From positions 1-64,000 of the forward strand of contig NZ_VNJJ01000016.1 of assembly GCF_007786475.1 (NCBI RefSeq): a DNA stretch of 64,000 nt, read 5' to 3'. Below are positions 1-8,433 of this stretch, piece after piece. The notes under the pieces are model-generated. The model searched no databases, was not told the DNA's origin, and was given only the letters and a program-made list of their open reading frames with translations. The translations under genes were made by a program, and so were the position numbers. This stretch comes from Cohnella terricola (GTDB taxonomy: Bacteria; Bacillota; Bacilli; Paenibacillales; Paenibacillaceae). How positions within the stretch are numbered: the first letter of the stretch is position 1; each line of letters starts with the position of its first letter.

Positions 1-123
1 GAGTCATGTTGATATTCCTCCGATGAATGTTGTCTCGACAACCTCATTCTAAGAGAGAACTTTCAACATGGCTTTATTTAATGTTTACCAACAGCCATTT
101 TACACAATTATATGGACTCTACT

Positions 124-225
124 TCACCAATCGCCCGCAAGTCCGGAATTGCTCGAAATAATCGAGCTGCTCACTCACCAATCGCCCGCAAGTCCGGAAT
201 TGCTCGAAATAATCGTACTGCTCAC
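124..225. repeat. Tandem duplication, two 51-bp units
   Basis: Two adjacent copies (124-174 and 175-225) differ by about two bases near the unit end (gagctgctcact against gtactgctcact). Each unit contains short inverted repeats (TCGA..TCGA and CCGC..GCGG halves). The period is a multiple of three, so a 17-residue repeat is open on the plus strand, but the ORF runs antisense into the monooxygenase gene and I do not regard it as coding. The period matches that of the arrays near 21.0 and 56.9 kb, although the sequence differs. Confidence 0.85.
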
Positions 226-242
226 TCGCTCGGGAACATCAA

Positions 243-286
243 AGAGGTTTTGCCTCTCCCGAATGTTCAGGAGAAACAAAACCTCT
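243..286 (-). terminator. Hairpin downstream of the NtaA-family gene
   Basis: A perfect 10-bp inverted repeat, AGAGGTTTTG (243-252) with CAAAACCTCT (277-286), has a partly paired interior (CTCC..GGAG). It lies 13 bases beyond the stop of the minus-strand monooxygenase gene. The T-run after the stem is short, so termination is likely but not certain. Confidence 0.55.
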
Positions 287-298
287 CAAACTATCGCA

Positions 299-1627
299 TC
301 AGCCGCCCACCTTCGCCGTCGCGTAACGGTTCGTCGGAACCTTCAAGCCCAGGTTGCCGCGCAGCGTATCCGACTCGTATTCCGAACGGTAGATGCCGCG
401 TTCCTGAAGGATTGGGATAACGAGCTCGACGAAGTCGCGCAGGCCGCTCGGCAGCGTAGAATGGATAATAAAGCCGTCCGCAGCTCTTTCCTCGTGCCAC
501 TGTTGGATCAAGTTCGCGATATGCTCCGGCGTGCCGACGAACGGTCCGCGCGGGGTTGCCGAACGCAAGGCGACCTGCCGCAGCGTCAGCCCCTCCTCCC
601 GGGCCTGTTTCTTGATCTTATCGGTGCCGCTGCGGAAACTGTTGCTGCCTAGATCGCCGATGTCCGGGAACGGTTCGTCAAGCGGGTATTGCGAGAAATC
701 GTGATGCTCGAAAAACCGTCCGAGATAATCGAGCGCGTTCTCGATGCTGACGAGTCCGGCGATCTCCTCGTATTTGCGATCGGCTTCCTCCTGCGTTCTG
801 CCGATAATTAGAGAGATGCCAGGCAGAATAACGATATCATCTTCGGATCTGCCGTAGGCGACCGTTCGGCTTTTTACGTCAGAGTAGAACGCCTGCGCTT
901 CCTCCAACGTCTCGTGTCCGGTGAACACGGCGTCGGCGCCTTTGGCCGCCAGGTTCTTGCCGCTTTCCGAGGAACCGGCCTGGAACACGACCGGCTGGCC
1001 TTGCTTCGATCTCGCGATATTCAATGGGCCTTGAACGCTGAAGTACTCGCCTTTATGGTTCAGGCGATGCAACTTCGCCGGATCGAAAAACACCCCTGTA
1101 GCTTTATCCCGTACGAAAGCGTCGTCCTCCCAAGAGTCCCACAGCCCTCGCGTCACCTCGAGATGCTCTTCCGCGATTTTGTACCGCTCGTCGTGCGACG
1201 GATGATCTGACTTGCCGTAATTCAAAGCCGACCCTTCGAGCGGGGACGTGACGAGATTCCAACCTGCGCGGCCGCCGCTCAAATGGTCGAGCGATGAGAA
1301 CTGGCGGGCGACCGTAAACGGCTCGCTATAGGAAGTCGACAGTGTACCGACGAGTCCAATGTTGCTCGTGACCGATGCGAGCGCGGAGAGCAGCGTAAGC
1401 GGCTCGAATCGGTTCAGGAAATGAGGAATCGACTTCTCCGTAATATAAAGTCCGTCCGCGATGAACACGAGATCGATTTTGCCAGCCTCGGCGATCTGGG
1501 CCTGTTCTTTGTAGAAGGAGAAGCTGACGCTGGCGTCCGGCCGCACCTCGGGATGCCTCCAACCGGATATATTGCCTCCCACGCCGTGAATGATCGCTCC
1601 GAACTTGATTTGCTTGCGTCTTGCCAT
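299..1627 (-). CDS. FMN-dependent monooxygenase, NtaA/SnaA/DszA family (CmoJ/YxeK-like)
   Basis: This 442-residue protein has the length and opening ([18 protein letters not shown]) of the NtaA/SnaA/DszA/nitrilotriacetate monooxygenase family. These bacterial-luciferase-fold enzymes use reduced FMN supplied by a separate reductase to oxidise or cleave C-S or C-N bonds in the cytoplasm. Family-typical stretches include [15 protein letters not shown] [12 protein letters not shown] near residue 120 and QAGSSESG near 220. A good site, AAAGGAGG, precedes this ATG by 8 bases. It is the last gene of a minus-strand set that also holds a second luciferase-like monooxygenase, an acetyltransferase, a deacylase and an amino acid importer. 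That gene set matches the B. subtilis ytmI-ytnM and yxe sulfur operons, so a thioether or S-alkylcysteine derivative is the likely substrate (inference). Confidence 0.88.
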   Translation of the reverse strand: MARRKQIKFGAIIHGVGGNISGWRHPEVRPDASVSFSFYKEQAQIAEAGKIDLVFIADGLYITEKSIPHFLNRFEPLTLLSALASVTSNIGLVGTLSTSYSEPFTVARQFSSLDHLSGGRAGWNLVTSPLEGSALNYGKSDHPSHDERYKIAEEHLEVTRGLWDSWEDDAFVRDKATGVFFDPAKLHRLNHKGEYFSVQGPLNIARSKQGQPVVFQAGSSESGKNLAAKGADAVFTGHETLEEAQAFYSDVKSRTVAYGRSEDDIVILPGISLIIGRTQEEADRKYEEIAGLVSIENALDYLGRFFEHHDFSQYPLDEPFPDIGDLGSNSFRSGTDKIKKQAREEGLTLRQVALRSATPRGPFVGTPEHIANLIQQWHEERAADGFIIHSTLPSGLRDFVELVIPILQERGIYRSEYESDTLRGNLGLKVPTNRYATAKVGG

Positions 1628-1665
1628 TTTCTTTTCCTCCTTTGGGATGCTTTATTTAATGGCAC

Positions 1666-2199
1666 CTATGCGTGAAGAAGCGCGGCTTCCGCCAAGTTCA
1701 GCCGGTAGCTTTTCACGAGCGCGGTCCCGTTATGGAACTCTTTGTCGTACGCCCGTTCGAAGCCGAGCCGCTCGTATAGCCGAATAGCAGAATCCATCAT
1801 ATCGGACGTATGAAGATGAAGCGTATGCTCGCCCCACTCCCGCGACAATCTGGCGCTCGCACGGATCAGCTCCGTCGCGATCCCGTGCCCCCGCGCGGAA
1901 GGCAGGACGGCTAATAGCCGAATAATCGGATTATGAATCTCGAGCTGCGGAGCTCCGTAGGCGGCTTCGGAGTTATCGTAGATAAACACGCTGCCCGCGA
2001 CCTCCCCGCCCAGTTCGGCGACGAGCCTTGCTTTGGTCGTCGCCGCCTCGACCGCCTCCAAGATGTTGGTCTTATACTGCGCCCACCGCTCGGGCGATAG
2101 CGTCGCTTCATATTGGCTGTAAGCCGCGACAAGAACTTGTTTTACTGCTTCCCGATCTCCATCTTCCGCAAACCTGACAACGACTCGATCGCTCTTCAT
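1666..2199 (-). CDS. GNAT-family N-acetyltransferase
   Basis: A 177-residue GNAT acetyltransferase that transfers acetyl from acetyl-CoA to an amine. The acetyl-CoA loop is visible as VLPSARGHGIATELI (motif A, R-G-x-G-I/A) near residues 108-122, followed by the IRLYERLGFER motif typical of the fold's end. I start at 2199 (MKSDRVVV) because GGTGG lies just upstream; the frame stays open to 2232 but no ribosome site precedes that ATG. In the ytmI and yxe sulfur operons an acetyltransferase N-acetylates S-modified cysteines before the monooxygenase and deacetylase act. The same role is likely here, since an M20 deacylase is encoded in the same set. Confidence 0.85.
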   Translation of the reverse strand: MKSDRVVVRFAEDGDREAVKQVLVAAYSQYEATLSPERWAQYKTNILEAVEAATTKARLVAELGGEVAGSVFIYDNSEAAYGAPQLEIHNPIIRLLAVLPSARGHGIATELIRASARLSREWGEHTLHLHTSDMMDSAIRLYERLGFERAYDKEFHNGTALVKSYRLNLAEAALLHA

Positions 2200-2244
2200 T
2201 TTTCCACCCGCTTTCCCGGATTCGACTTGCATAGCATATGTCTG

Positions 2245-2739
2245 TCAACTTTCGCCAATCGTTTTGCGAGAGTTGGTTTCCGCTTCTATGATTCTTTCGA
2301 TTTGACCGATATGGTGTCCGACATGGTCGATAAACGATTGCGCGATGGCAGCGACGGTGACGGTGTGCCCTTTGAAATTCACGCCCGTTTTGTTCCAGTC
2401 CGCTTCGGTGAGCCGCTGGAACAGCAGGCTGTTGTATAACAATAATCCCTGAAACGCGGCCAAAATATCGGAGGTCCTGCCTGCGTTCGCCCGCTGCCCC
2501 TCCACCCAGAAATCCTGGTTAAACGCGGGCAACCGAACTTCCGAACCGGCCAGCACCTCGCGGATGCGGAAGGAAACGACAATGTTATGGTCCGTCAGAT
2601 GCGTCAGCACTTCCGTGACACTCCATTGTTTCTCCGACGGTTTCCATACGAGCTGCGCGTCAGTCAAGCCTTCGATCGCCTTTTGCAGACGATCGTAAGT
2701 GCGCAAATAACTGTCAATAGATATCGGGGATTGACTCAT
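2245..2739 (-). CDS. DinB/YfiT-like metal-dependent protein
   Basis: A 164-residue four-helix DinB-superfamily protein. The expected metal-binding histidines are visible: the one in LTHLTDHN near residue 47 and the pair in FIDHVGHHIGQIERI near 140. Members of this superfamily include thiol (bacillithiol, mycothiol) S-transferases as well as many uncharacterised stress proteins. I start at 2739 because AGGAG lies nine bases upstream; the alternative ATG at 2745 sits too close to that site. Its place within the sulfur-type gene set would fit a thiol transferase, but nothing in the sequence proves it. Confidence 0.8.
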   Translation of the reverse strand: MSQSPISIDSYLRTYDRLQKAIEGLTDAQLVWKPSEKQWSVTEVLTHLTDHNIVVSFRIREVLAGSEVRLPAFNQDFWVEGQRANAGRTSDILAAFQGLLLYNSLLFQRLTEADWNKTGVNFKGHTVTVAAIAQSFIDHVGHHIGQIERIIEAETNSRKTIGES

Positions 2740-2765
2740 GAGCATCCACTCCTATTCGGTATGTT

Positions 2766-3911
2766 TTATCTCGCCTCGGGCAAGGAAAATCGGGAAACGG
2801 CAAACCGCCCGATATCCTGCCCCCAATCGTCAAGCTCGATTTTGTTCGCAAGCAGCTCTCCTACGGCGCTGGCGAATTTGAATCCATGACCGGAAAATCC
2901 CCCCGCGAGCAGGACGTTCGGGTGGACGGGATGCGTATCGATAATGAAATGTTCGTCCGGCGTGTGCTCGTATTTGCAAGCGGCGCCTCGCAACAGCTTG
3001 CCCGCCGCGCCAGGAATGAACGATCCTAGAGCCCGTCTCAAATCCGCCTCGTCCTCCGGCAAGGAGCCGAAAGGGGTAAGCGGCTCGCCGGGGCGCCATT
3101 CCTCTCCCCCGTCGTGCCGGCCGATCTTCACTCCCGAGCCGGCGATGCTCGGAAAGCCGTAGAAACCTCCGTTCTCGTCTCCGAACGTAAACCCGGGAAA
3201 ACGTCCTTCGTCAAACGCGGGCGACGACGGCTCGAACCAGGCGACGACTTTGCGCACCGCCCGTATCGGCAAACGGACGAAAGGCTCGAGCGTCTTAAAC
3301 CACGCACCTGCACTTACGACGACCTTGTGCGCCATGTACTCGCCTTCGTCGGTCACCACGGTGACGAACGATCGGCTCGGGACGACGTCTTTAACGAACG
3401 TTCCCGTCAGCAGCTTTGCCCCGGATTGGATCGCGAGCTTCTTGTAGGCCGCCACGCATTTGTCGCTGTACAAGTAACCCGCGTCCGGTTCGTACATTGC
3501 ACGATACCGCTCGGGCAGCTGTACGCCCGGCCAACGTTCGCGGACTTGCCCGGCGTCAAGTTCCTCAAAGGTGACTCCGTGTTCTCGGGCATCCCGGAAT
3601 CTTCCTTCGTAGGAATAAACCGAGGGATCCGCGATATTCAACACGCCTGCCCTGACAAGCAACTGCTCCCCGGTCTCTTCCTCGAGTTCCCGCCAACGTT
3701 CGTCCGCGCGCAGCGCCAGCTTCACGTACGTCGGCCCGCCGCTGTAGACGTGGCGAATCAGCCGGGTATCGCCGTGATGGCTGCCTTCGGTATGGGGAGG
3801 GGCGAAGGCGTCGATCAGCAGCGTCTTCAAGCCTCTTCGGGAGAGCTCGTATCCCGCGCTCATGCCCATCGAACCCGCGCCGACGACGATGACGTCATAC
3901 AGTTTTGTCAT
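2766..3911 (-). CDS. Monomeric sarcosine oxidase / N-methyl-amino-acid oxidase family (SolA-like)
   Basis: A 381-residue flavoenzyme of the monomeric sarcosine oxidase and N-methyltryptophan oxidase family, which oxidises secondary amines and releases hydrogen peroxide. The FAD-binding Rossmann motif VVGAGSMGMSAGYELSRRG is at residues 10-28. The cysteine expected to hold FAD covalently is Cys312, in ACKYEHTPDEHFIID, matching the family's Cys-x-Tyr...DEHFIID context. The start has GAGGAGG upstream. The gene overlaps the stop of the preceding M20 gene by four bases (ATGA), so the two are translationally coupled. A demethylating or amine-oxidising step on an imported N-substituted amino acid fits the operon (inference). 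Confidence 0.85.
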   Translation of the reverse strand: MTKLYDVIVVGAGSMGMSAGYELSRRGLKTLLIDAFAPPHTEGSHHGDTRLIRHVYSGGPTYVKLALRADERWRELEEETGEQLLVRAGVLNIADPSVYSYEGRFRDAREHGVTFEELDAGQVRERWPGVQLPERYRAMYEPDAGYLYSDKCVAAYKKLAIQSGAKLLTGTFVKDVVPSRSFVTVVTDEGEYMAHKVVVSAGAWFKTLEPFVRLPIRAVRKVVAWFEPSSPAFDEGRFPGFTFGDENGGFYGFPSIAGSGVKIGRHDGGEEWRPGEPLTPFGSLPEDEADLRRALGSFIPGAAGKLLRGAACKYEHTPDEHFIIDTHPVHPNVLLAGGFSGHGFKFASAVGELLANKIELDDWGQDIGRFAVSRFSLPEAR

Positions 3912-5086
3912 GGGCGTCCCTCCTCAGCAACAGTGGATTCGGCCAAACGGGACAAAGCGTCCACGGCCAGCGAAGCGAAGAACGACGCTCCAATCGGAAG
4001 CGCGCGCTCGTCGACGTCGAAGGCGGGGTGATGCCATTCTTGAGGTCCCGACGTCCCGAGGAAATAAAACACGCCCGGTACGCGCTGTAAATAGAAGGAG
4101 AAGTCCTCCCCGGCCGGAGAAGGCGCCGGTTCGACAACGGTCAGGCCAATCGACTTGGCCTTTCCCGCCGACCATTCTGCCCACTCCGCGTCGTTCACGA
4201 CGGCGGGCGGCCCTTCCAGCCAGCGAACGGCGGCTTTCGCTCCGAGCGCCGCTCCGACACCCGTTACGATCTGCTCGAACCGCTCGCGCACCTTCGCCCG
4301 CACGGCGGTATCGAACGTTCGCAAGGTACCGTCGAATACGGCCTCCTCCGCGATGACATTCCAAGCCGTGCCGCTATTCAGCCGCGTGACGCTGACGACC
4401 GCCCCGTCGAGCGCGCCGACGTTACGGCTGACGATCGATTGCAGCGCGGTAATGATGTGCGCGGACGCAACGATAGGGTCAACGCCTGCTTCCGGCAGCG
4501 CGGCGTGGCTTCCGCGGCCTTTCACTTCGACGACGAAGCCATCGGCAGCGGCCATAATCGGCCCGGCTTTGATACCGATCGTGCCGACCGGCAAATCCGG
4601 CTTGTTATGCAGGCCGAATATGGCCTGAACACCCTCTAATGCGCCGCTTGCAATCACCTGTAACGCGCCTTTCGCCTTCTCTTCCGCAGGTTGGAACAGA
4701 AAGCGAACCGTGCCTTTCAGTTCGCGCTCCCGCCGTTTCAGCAGTAGCGCAGCGCCGAGTGCGGCAGCCGTGTGGAAATCGTGCCCGCACGCATGCATTT
4801 TCCCCGGAACCGTCGAGGCGAACGGAAGCCCCGTCTCTTCCTGCACGGGAAGCGCGTCGATATCGGCGCGAACGGCGACGATCGGTCCGCCGCGCAAACC
4901 GCCGACTTCGGCGACGACGCCGGTTCTCAGCGGATATTCCGTGATGCGGATGTCCGCTTCGCGCAGCCAGCCGCGAATCGCCTCGGTCGTCGCGAACTCC
5001 TCGTGCGATAGCTCGGGATTGGCGTGCAAGTGCCGCCGGATGGAGATCAATTGCTCGATTAGCGGTTCATCCGCAACAATGCTCAT
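3908..5086 (-). CDS. M20-family amidohydrolase / N-acyl-amino-acid deacylase
   Basis: A 392-residue M20D peptidase-family enzyme (hippurate hydrolase, YxeP and SndA/B relatives) that hydrolyses N-acyl amino acids in the cytoplasm. The dinuclear metal ligands are recognisable: Cys and His in MHACGHDFHTAA near residue 100, Glu in QPAEEKAKGA near 135, His in GLHNKPDLPVG near 160 and the C-terminal His in EWHHPAFDVDE near 360. It is followed without a gap by the SolA-like gene. In B. subtilis, YxeP and the ytm deacetylase remove the acetyl group after oxidative C-S cleavage, and the neighbours here support the same role. Confidence 0.87.
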   Translation of the reverse strand: MSIVADEPLIEQLISIRRHLHANPELSHEEFATTEAIRGWLREADIRITEYPLRTGVVAEVGGLRGGPIVAVRADIDALPVQEETGLPFASTVPGKMHACGHDFHTAAALGAALLLKRRERELKGTVRFLFQPAEEKAKGALQVIASGALEGVQAIFGLHNKPDLPVGTIGIKAGPIMAAADGFVVEVKGRGSHAALPEAGVDPIVASAHIITALQSIVSRNVGALDGAVVSVTRLNSGTAWNVIAEEAVFDGTLRTFDTAVRAKVRERFEQIVTGVGAALGAKAAVRWLEGPPAVVNDAEWAEWSAGKAKSIGLTVVEPAPSPAGEDFSFYLQRVPGVFYFLGTSGPQEWHHPAFDVDERALPIGASFFASLAVDALSRLAESTVAEEGRP

Positions 5087-5124
5087 CGAAATCCCTTCTT
5101 TCCTCCATGTGTACGCCCAACTCG

Positions 5125-6135
5125 CTAGACCGGCTGTTCCTCGAATGCTTCCTTCAGCAACCGGAACGAGCGCACCCGTAGCTCGAAGTCGGGAATGATC
5201 GTCGTGAAGATTAATTCGTCCGCGCCGAACGTCCGTTGCAGCTCCAGCAGCCTAGCTCGCACCGTCTCCTTGGTGCCTTTAGTAATATCCGCATCGCGCA
5301 CTTCGGCCGTGTACGTCTCTCCCGCTTGCCGGGCGAATTCCTCCGCTTGCTCGAGCGAGCCTACATTAACCGTCTTGCCGCTGACCAGCGTCACGCGAAC
5401 GTTCTTGAACTGACCGGCTAGCTCGGCGGCTTCTTCCTCCGTATTCGCCGCGATAACCGACAATCCGAGCAAAGTCCGCGGCTCTCCGCCTTTGGAATAG
5501 TTAAAATCGGCGCGGTAGACGTTGAACGCTTCGCGGGCCGCTTCCGGGTCGTTGTTGATGAAGAGGGCGAACGCGTACGGATAGCCCCGTTCCGCTGCCA
5601 GCTTGGCGCTGGATACGCTCGTGCCGAGCAGATAAACGTCCGCCGGCTGCTCCGGGAGAGGATTCGCTTGCAGCCCGGCAAGCGGCTCGCTTTCGCCGAG
5701 CGGCCCATGCAAGAATTGCTCTAGCTGGGTCAGCTTCTCCTCGAGAGACTCCGGCTCGGAAACTCCCTTCTGCAGCCCCTTCGTCGAGCGGGGCAGCCCA
5801 CCGGGCGCACGGCCGATACCCAGCTCGACCCTGCCCGGAGCGAGAGAAGCGAGTACGTTGAAATTTTCCGCGACTTTATAGGGGCTGTAATGCTGCAGCA
5901 TTACTCCTCCCGACCCGATGCGGATTTTCTCCGTCCGGGCGAGCAAGTGGGAGATTAGAACTTCCGGCGAAGCGCCCGCCATCTGCGGGGAATCGTGATG
6001 CTCCGATACCCAGAAGCGCTCGAAGCCGAGCTCTTCCGCAAGCTGCGCCAGCCGAATCGTGTTGCCCAGCGCCTCGGAAGGCGTCTGCCCCGGAAACACG
6101 ATGCTTTGATCCAGTATGCCGAGTTTTAGCGTCAT
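5125..6135 (-). CDS. Luciferase-like FMN-dependent monooxygenase (MsnO8/YtmO-like)
   Basis: A 336-residue LLM-class flavin-dependent oxidoreductase. The family start LKLGILDQSIVFPGQ and the motifs FWVSEHHDSPQMAGASPE (residues 41-58), IRIGSGGVMLQHYSPYKVAE and LAPGRVELGIGRAPGG are all present. Members accept FMNH2 from a partner reductase; an SsuE-type reductase is encoded at 11.3 kb. It is the second monooxygenase of the locus, so the gene content parallels B. subtilis ytmO plus ytnJ (CmoO/CmoJ), which act in S-alkylcysteine breakdown. The substrate cannot be read from sequence. Confidence 0.88.
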   Translation of the reverse strand: MTLKLGILDQSIVFPGQTPSEALGNTIRLAQLAEELGFERFWVSEHHDSPQMAGASPEVLISHLLARTEKIRIGSGGVMLQHYSPYKVAENFNVLASLAPGRVELGIGRAPGGLPRSTKGLQKGVSEPESLEEKLTQLEQFLHGPLGESEPLAGLQANPLPEQPADVYLLGTSVSSAKLAAERGYPYAFALFINNDPEAAREAFNVYRADFNYSKGGEPRTLLGLSVIAANTEEEAAELAGQFKNVRVTLVSGKTVNVGSLEQAEEFARQAGETYTAEVRDADITKGTKETVRARLLELQRTFGADELIFTTIIPDFELRVRSFRLLKEAFEEQPV

Positions 6136-6158
6136 CTCTGTCCACTCCAGTCCGTTGT

Positions 6159-6911
6159 TTAGATTGAATAGGCGCTATCCGAGGTATACCGCGCCAGAAA
6201 CTGTCGGGTTCTCTCCTCTTTCGGCGCTTGGAAAATGACTTTGGGCGGCCCTTCCTCGACGACCAAGCCCCCTTCCATGAAGACGATATGATTCGCCACG
6301 TCTTGAGCGAATCCCATCTCATGGGTGACGATGATCATCGTGATCCCTTCCCGGGCGATTTTGCGAATGACGGCGAGCACTTCCCCAACGAGTTCAGGAT
6401 CCAGCGCGGAGGTTGGCTCGTCGAACAGGATCACTTCCGGATTTAACGCCAGCGCGCGGGCGATGCCGACGCGTTGCTGCTGCCCGCCCGACAGTTGGCT
6501 AGGATAAGCGTCCAGCTTGTCGGCGAGGCCGACCTTCTCGAGCAGCTCGGCGCCGATGCGGCGCGCTTCCTCCTTTGGCAGCTTTTTGACGACGACGAGG
6601 CCTTCCATGACGTTCTCCAGCGCGGTTTTGTGCCGAAATAGATTATATTGCTGGAATACCATGGCCGTTTTGCGCCTTAGCAAGTGGATGTCCTTCTTCG
6701 CCGGCTTCCGGCAATTGACGCTGAAATCATCGATCGAAATTTCGCCTGCGTTCGGTTTTTCCAAATAATTGATGCATCTGAGCAACGTCGTCTTGCCTGA
6801 TCCGCTCGGCCCGAGGATCGCGACGACTTCGCCTTTCTCGACGGTCAGATCGATTCCTTTCAGCACTTCTTGCTTGCCGAAGGATTTGGCGATTCCCCTA
6901 AGCTTGATCAT
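6159..6911 (-). CDS. Polar amino acid ABC transporter, ATP-binding subunit (TcyN-like)
   Basis: The 250-residue ATPase of a polar amino acid importer. Walker A GPSGSGKTTLL (residues 34-44), signature LSGGQQQR (about 140) and Walker B VILFDEPTSALD (about 160) are intact, followed by the VTHEM switch histidine. It overlaps the upstream permease stop by four bases and has GGAGGTG upstream. It works with the two permeases and the lipoprotein encoded just upstream. A two-permease, one-ATPase layout next to monooxygenases resembles the TcyJKLMN sulfur-amino-acid importer. Confidence 0.93.
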   Translation of the reverse strand: MIKLRGIAKSFGKQEVLKGIDLTVEKGEVVAILGPSGSGKTTLLRCINYLEKPNAGEISIDDFSVNCRKPAKKDIHLLRRKTAMVFQQYNLFRHKTALENVMEGLVVVKKLPKEEARRIGAELLEKVGLADKLDAYPSQLSGGQQQRVGIARALALNPEVILFDEPTSALDPELVGEVLAVIRKIAREGITMIIVTHEMGFAQDVANHIVFMEGGLVVEEGPPKVIFQAPKEERTRQFLARYTSDSAYSI

Positions 6912-7618
6912 GCGACACCTCCGCGATTGTATCGGGTAACCTTTTTCTCCAACAGCGCCGTCAGCCTCTCGATGAGAATTGTCAGACCCCAGAATAGCAG
7001 CGCGGCGGCCAAGTATGCCTCAAAAAATTTCCAGTTGGTCGTGGCCACAATCTCGGCTTGCGCGAAAATATCGACGACCGAAACGGTAAACGCCAGCGTG
7101 GAGCCGTGAAGCATCCCGATGACACTGTTGGACAAGTTCGGGAGAGCGGCGGCGAATGCTTGTGGAAACACGATCCGGCGCAGCGCCTGCGGCGTCGTCA
7201 TGCCGATCGCATGGGCGGCCTCGAGCTGGCCCTTGTTCACCGACTGTAATCCCGAGCGAATGATCTCCGAGAAGTAGGCTCCGGCGGTAATCGAGAACGA
7301 GATATAGGCAAAACCGATCATCGGGATTTGCACCGACCGGAAAGCCCAACCGAAGCGTTCCGCCAATCCGTCCACGATCAGGGGCAACCCGACGTAGATG
7401 AGCAACAGATGGGTCAGCATCGGCGTACCGCGAATGACGGTGACATAGGCCGCAGCCGCCCGATGAAGCACGGGGATGCGGTACATGCGGCAAAGCGCGA
7501 TAAACGTGCCGATCGCAAATCCGCTCAACACCGAGACGACCGTAATCCGGATCGTGGTCGGCACTGCAGGAAGCAAACCGACGAATGCCGTCCAGATGAA
7601 CGATAAATCCAGTTGCAT
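6908..7618 (-). CDS. Polar amino acid ABC transporter permease (TcyM/HisM type)
   Basis: A 236-residue membrane subunit with about five transmembrane segments. The coupling-helix region, SEIIRSGLQSVNKGQLEAAHAIGMT near residues 115-140, is the permease EAA motif that contacts the ATPase, and VIRGTPMLTHLLLIYVGLP is the usual conserved loop. It is coupled by overlap to the ATPase gene and follows the other permease after two bases. The two permeases are related but not identical, so the pore is probably a heterodimer. Confidence 0.92.
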   Translation of the reverse strand: MQLDLSFIWTAFVGLLPAVPTTIRITVVSVLSGFAIGTFIALCRMYRIPVLHRAAAAYVTVIRGTPMLTHLLLIYVGLPLIVDGLAERFGWAFRSVQIPMIGFAYISFSITAGAYFSEIIRSGLQSVNKGQLEAAHAIGMTTPQALRRIVFPQAFAAALPNLSNSVIGMLHGSTLAFTVSVVDIFAQAEIVATTNWKFFEAYLAAALLFWGLTILIERLTALLEKKVTRYNRGGVA

Positions 7619-7620
7619 GC

Positions 7621-8397
7621 TCAGGCCCCCCCTTTCGAAAACGCGGCTTTAACGTTCTCGCGGCGATTCAGCCATTTTCTGCGCAAGAGCACTCTCGATT
7701 CCTTAATCGTTAAGTTTTCATGCTTCAGCAAACGGCGCTCCGCGAACAGAAACAGCCTCTCAAGCGCCAAGCTGAGGATGAAGTATACCGCTGCCAGCGC
7801 TAGATACGACTCGGTGAAATGCCGGGAAATCGTGGGGAGCGTTTGCGACTTGCCCGTCAATTCCATCACGCCAAGCGTAAACGCAAGTGACGTATCCTTC
7901 AGCGTCGCGATGACCAGATTGGCTAGTATCGGCACCGATATGGCCAACGCCTGCGGAAAGACGATCCGCGTAAATGCCTTGAAGCCGGTCATCCCAACCG
8001 CGTACGCGGCTTCGACTTGGCCCCGGTCCACGGCGGTTACCGCCGCCCGAATGCCTTCGGATACAAAAGCGCCGCTATGCAGGCCGTAGACGAGAATGAC
8101 GAACGCGAGCACGGGAAGTCTCGTGATATCGACGTGAACCAGCTTCAATATTTCCGGTAGTCCATAATAGAGCAGGAAGAGCTGAATCAGAATCGGCGTA
8201 CCGCGAAAAAAGGAAGCGTACAGCTGCGACAACCGCTGCAGGACGGGAATCCGATAGAGTCTGGGAAGAGCGGCGAGCAAGCCGAAAATCAAGCCGAGAG
8301 CGATTGATGCGGCCACGATGATCAACGAGATCCGTACGTAAGGCAGCAGCTTCACGAAATAATCGAACACGTACTGAATATCGAATTTGGCTCCCAT
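7621..8397 (-). CDS. Polar amino acid ABC transporter permease (TcyL/HisQ type)
   Basis: A 258-residue permease with about five membrane helices. FFRGTPILIQLFLLYYGLPEI (near 75) and the EAA-type loop SEGIRAAVTAVDRGQVEAAYAVGMT mark the polar amino acid uptake family. I chose the ATG at 8397; an in-frame GTG at 8409 overlaps the GAGGGG ribosome site and is less likely. The C-terminal tail after the last helix is basic (RRLLKHE, LLRRKWLNRR), longer than usual and cytoplasmic. Confidence 0.9.
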   Translation of the reverse strand: MGAKFDIQYVFDYFVKLLPYVRISLIIVAASIALGLIFGLLAALPRLYRIPVLQRLSQLYASFFRGTPILIQLFLLYYGLPEILKLVHVDITRLPVLAFVILVYGLHSGAFVSEGIRAAVTAVDRGQVEAAYAVGMTGFKAFTRIVFPQALAISVPILANLVIATLKDTSLAFTLGVMELTGKSQTLPTISRHFTESYLALAAVYFILSLALERLFLFAERRLLKHENLTIKESRVLLRRKWLNRRENVKAAFSKGGA

Positions 8398-8433
8398 CTT
8401 GCGGGTCACCCCTCGCCGTGAATTTTCATTGGT

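Noticed and set aside
68-652. 194-codon plus-strand ORF with a 17-residue repeat
   Set aside because: Its 3' two-thirds run antisense through the well-supported monooxygenase gene, and the rest is the 51-bp duplication read in frame.
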